From the NCBI GenBank assembly GCA_043813215.1, contig JBDRLH010000030.1, forward strand, positions 1 through 13,243: DNA of 13,243 nt, given 5' to 3'. Shown in pieces: positions 10,955 to 13,243 of this stretch. Position numbers and translations under genes: made by a program. The notes below the pieces were generated by a model. The model saw nothing but the letters and a program-made list of their open reading frames with translations, ran no database searches and was not told the DNA's origin. Every line of letters starts with the position of its first letter. Within the stretch, counting starts at the first letter, position 1. This DNA comes from JBDRLH01 sp043813215. Lineage in GTDB: Bacteria > Patescibacteriota > Minisyncoccia > Minisyncoccales > JAQTPW01.

Positions 10955-13243
10955 TTATTTATTTCTATTTTCCTCTTTGGTTTCCGGAAAATCCTGCCTC
11001 AATTTTTCTTTGATTTCGACATTCATTCCTAAAGATTTCAATTCCGAAATCAAAAGCGAAAATGAGGCGGGAATATTGGGCTCCCTGATATCTTCTCCTT
11101 TTAAAATAGACTCGTAAGTTGCCGCTCTGCCTTGGACATCATCTGATTTTATAGTCAGCATTTCCTGCAAAGTATGGGACGCGCCGTAACCCTCCAGGGC
11201 CCAGACTTCCATTTCTCCGAATCTCTGGCCTCCGAATTGGGCTTTCCCTCCAAGGGGCTGTTGGGTGATTAAAGAATAAGGACCGATTGAGCGCATGTGA
11301 ATTTTATCCTTAACCATGTGTATAAGCTTCATCATGTATATGTAGCCCACGGTAATTTTTTCGCCGAAAGGCAAGCCTGTCCTTCCGTCGTAAACCGTCA
11401 CCTTGCCGTCTTCGGGAAACCCGGCTAACTTCAACTCTTCTCTGATATCTTTCTCTTTAGCTCCGGCCAAAGCAGGAGTAACGGCCCGGTATCCTAATTT
11501 TTTGGCGGCCAACGCCAAGTGAGTCTCAAGAACCTGACCAAGATTCATTCTGGAAACAACTCCCAGGGGATTCAAAATTATATCAACCGGCGTGCCATCT
11601 TCTAAAAACGGCATCTCTTCCTGAGGCAAAACTTTGGAGATGACTCCTTTGTTTCCATGGCGGCCGGCCAACTTATCTCCTGCTTGAATTTTTCTGATTT
11701 CAGCCACCTCAACCTCAATTCTTTTTATTATTCCCGGCTCTAATTTATGTCCCAATTCCCTGGAAAAAACTTTCACCCCGATGACTCTTCCATGCTTGCC
11801 GTGCTCCATGACCAAAGAAGTATCTTTTACTTCTCTGGCTTTTTCGCCGAAAATAGCTTTTAACAGTCTTTCTTCGGCGGTCAGGTCAGCTTCGCCCTTG
11901 GGTGAAATTTTACCGATCAAGATATCGTTTGGCTCAACCTCGGCGCCGATTCTGACGACCCCCTCTTCGTCAAGATCTTTTAATTTTTCTTCGGAAACAT
12001 TCGGAATGTCGGGAGTGGTGATTTCCGGACCTAATTTTGTGTCTCTGACATCGCAGCCGAATTTTTCAATATGTATTGAGGTGTAAACATCATCTGAAAC
12101 CAGCCTTTCTGAAATTAAAATTGCGTCTTCAAAATTACCTCCTCTCCAGGGAGTAAAAGCCACCAGAATATTTCTTCCCAGGGCCAGCTTACCATTGGAA
12201 ATTGAACCTCCGTCAGATAAAATGTTGCCGGCTTTGACTTTTTGGTATTTCGATACCAAAGGTCTTTGATGAAAACAAGTATATTGGTTGGTCCCTATAA
12301 AAGTTCTTAAATTATAAGTTATTGATTTTTTGCTTTTATTATTCGGCCTGATGACAATATGTTTTGAATCCACTTCCGAAACAATCCCGTCTTCATCAGA
12401 AATCACTTCCTGACCGGAATCTCTGGCCACCTTTTCTTCAACCCCTGTTTCCACCAAAGGTGATTGAGGAAAAATCAAGGGCGTTGATTGACGCTGCATA
12501 TTGCTTCCCATCAAAGCCCTGTTGGCATCATCATTCTGTAAAAAGGGAATCAGCGATGTGGCAATTGAAATAGACTGTTCCGGGGACACATCAATAAAAT
12601 CTACTTTATCTTTATCAACGAGGCCCGGTTCTCCTTTTGCCCTGGCTTCCACTCTTTTTGGAATAATATGTTTTTTTTCATCAATTAAAACCGCCCCCGA
12701 AGCTATATTATATCTTTCTTCTTCATAAGCGTTGAGGTAGTGAATCTGAGACGTCACCTTGCCGCTTTCCACCTTAAAATAAGGAGTTTCAAGAAACCCG
12801 TAAGGATTTACCCTGGCAAAAGAGGCCATATGAGAAACCAAGCCGATATTCGGGCCTTCGGGCGTCTGAATGGGACAAATCCTGCCATAGTGGCTGGGCT
12901 GGACATCTCTGACTTCAAAACCGGCCCTTTCCCTGGTCAAGCCTCCAGGACCGGTGGCGGATAATCTTCTTTTATGCTCCAATTCCGCTAAAGGATTTTC
13001 GTTGTCCATAAATTGCGACAGCTGGGAAGAGGCGAAAAATTCCTTCAGAACCACCATGACCGGCCTGGGATTTATCAGCTGGACCGGAGCCATGGTATAA
13101 ACATCAAGAGTTGACATTCTGTCTTTAATAATCCTCTCCATGCGCATAATGCCGACTCTCATGCGATTGATCAATAATTCCGCAAGAGTCCGGACCCTTC
13201 TGTTGCCGAGGTGATCGATTTGATCGGGTTTTCCTTCGGGATC
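10955..13243 (-). CDS. rpoB: DNA-directed RNA polymerase subunit beta, C-terminal part (N-terminus beyond window)
   Basis: The frame runs open through the right edge, giving 762 residues plus stop. The first visible residues (DPEGKPDQIDHLGNRRVRTLAELL) match beta near E. coli residue 440, so roughly the first 430 residues are missing. A TTG at 13172-13174 is an internal leucine codon, not a start. Clear family blocks: the rifampicin region SSQLSQFMD...HKRRLSATGPGG (about 12950-13030), PIQTPEGPNIGL (12836-12874), TPWRGGNFEDAIL, KISPKGE, the active-site GDKLAGRHGNKGVIS with its two conserved lysines, and the C-terminal GGKAQFGGQRFGEMEVWALEGYGASHTLQEMLTIKSDD that packs against beta'. The protein ends in a charged tail (DFPETKEENRNK). 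rpoC follows after 50 bases. Promoter and 5' end are out of view. Confidence 0.98.
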   Translation of the reverse strand, partial: DPEGKPDQIDHLGNRRVRTLAELLINRMRVGIMRMERIIKDRMSTLDVYTMAPVQLINPRPVMVVLKEFFASSQLSQFMDNENPLAELEHKRRLSATGPGGLTRERAGFEVRDVQPSHYGRICPIQTPEGPNIGLVSHMASFARVNPYGFLETPYFKVESGKVTSQIHYLNAYEEERYNIASGAVLIDEKKHIIPKRVEARAKGEPGLVDKDKVDFIDVSPEQSISIATSLIPFLQNDDANRALMGSNMQRQSTPLIFPQSPLVETGVEEKVARDSGQEVISDEDGIVSEVDSKHIVIRPNNKSKKSITYNLRTFIGTNQYTCFHQRPLVSKYQKVKAGNILSDGGSISNGKLALGRNILVAFTPWRGGNFEDAILISERLVSDDVYTSIHIEKFGCDVRDTKLGPEITTPDIPNVSEEKLKDLDEEGVVRIGAEVEPNDILIGKISPKGEADLTAEERLLKAIFGEKAREVKDTSLVMEHGKHGRVIGVKVFSRELGHKLEPGIIKRIEVEVAEIRKIQAGDKLAGRHGNKGVISKVLPQEEMPFLEDGTPVDIILNPLGVVSRMNLGQVLETHLALAAKKLGYRAVTPALAGAKEKDIREELKLAGFPEDGKVTVYDGRTGLPFGEKITVGYIYMMKLIHMVKDKIHMRSIGPYSLITQQPLGGKAQFGGQRFGEMEVWALEGYGASHTLQEMLTIKSDDVQGRAATYESILKGEDIREPNIPASFSLLISELKSLGMNVEIKEKLRQDFPETKEENRNK

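Noticed and set aside
13172..13174. A TTG that could be taken as the start of rpoB
   Set aside because: The frame continues to the window edge with conserved residues (IDHLGNRRVRTLAELL), so it is an internal leucine codon of a truncated gene.
1..13243. Alternative genetic code with UGA as sense codon
   Set aside because: rpsR ends at UGA at the expected protein end and ftsK at UAG; no conserved protein needs read-through.
1..13243. Search by eye for CRISPR arrays, tRNA or rRNA genes, insertion sequences, inteins, attachment sites or defence genes
   Set aside because: The gaps are all under about 135 bases and hold only promoters, terminators and AT-rich spacers; RpoB, RpoC and RecA are continuous without inteins. 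The window is a regular core-gene region.

Overview
The window is a compact stretch of bacterial housekeeping genes, most likely from a Candidate Phyla Radiation (Patescibacteria, probably Parcubacteria-type) genome. This is inferred from several things together: the gene set and very short intergenic gaps, a minimal 65-residue S18, an rpsF-ssb-rpsR cluster that ends without rplI, AT-rich inverted-repeat spacers, scarce Shine-Dalgarno sequences, and divergent lineage-style signatures in RpoC, RpoB and RecA. Both TGA (rpsR) and TAG (ftsK) serve as stops at the expected protein ends, so the standard bacterial code applies rather than the UGA=Gly code of some related lineages. No sequence search was possible, so the lineage is an inference.

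Layout. Positions 2-160 (+) carry the C-terminal end of ribonuclease J, followed four bases later by trpS (165-1142, +). A phosphomannomutase/phosphoglucomutase gene (1139-2566, -) converges on trpS and overlaps it by four bases. A 49-bp divergent promoter region (2567-2615) separates that gene from the + strand cluster rpsF (S6), ssb and rpsR (S18) at 2616-3784. A bidirectional hairpin terminator (about 3785-3816) lies between rpsR and the convergent recA. From there to the end everything is on the minus strand: recA (3823-4836), ftsK (4873-7173), an extended -10 promoter for ftsK, the rpoC terminator (7246-7291), rpoC (7305-10904) and the 3' part of rpoB (10955-13243, running off the window).

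The genes cover core transcription (beta and beta' subunits), RNA turnover (RNase J), translation (TrpRS, S6, S18), DNA maintenance (SSB, RecA, FtsK) and sugar-phosphate supply for cell-surface glycans. Transcription units inferred from spacing are rnj-trpS, the PMM gene alone, rpsF-ssb-rpsR, ftsK-recA, and rpoB-rpoC.

No RNA gene, CRISPR array, mobile element, defence locus or obvious new system is visible, and no gene-free stretch reaches 300 bases. The points worth a second look are small: lineage-type changes in functional loops of RpoC, RpoB, RecA and the PMM phosphate loop, apparently near-leaderless promoters, and an AT-rich intergenic inverted repeat.
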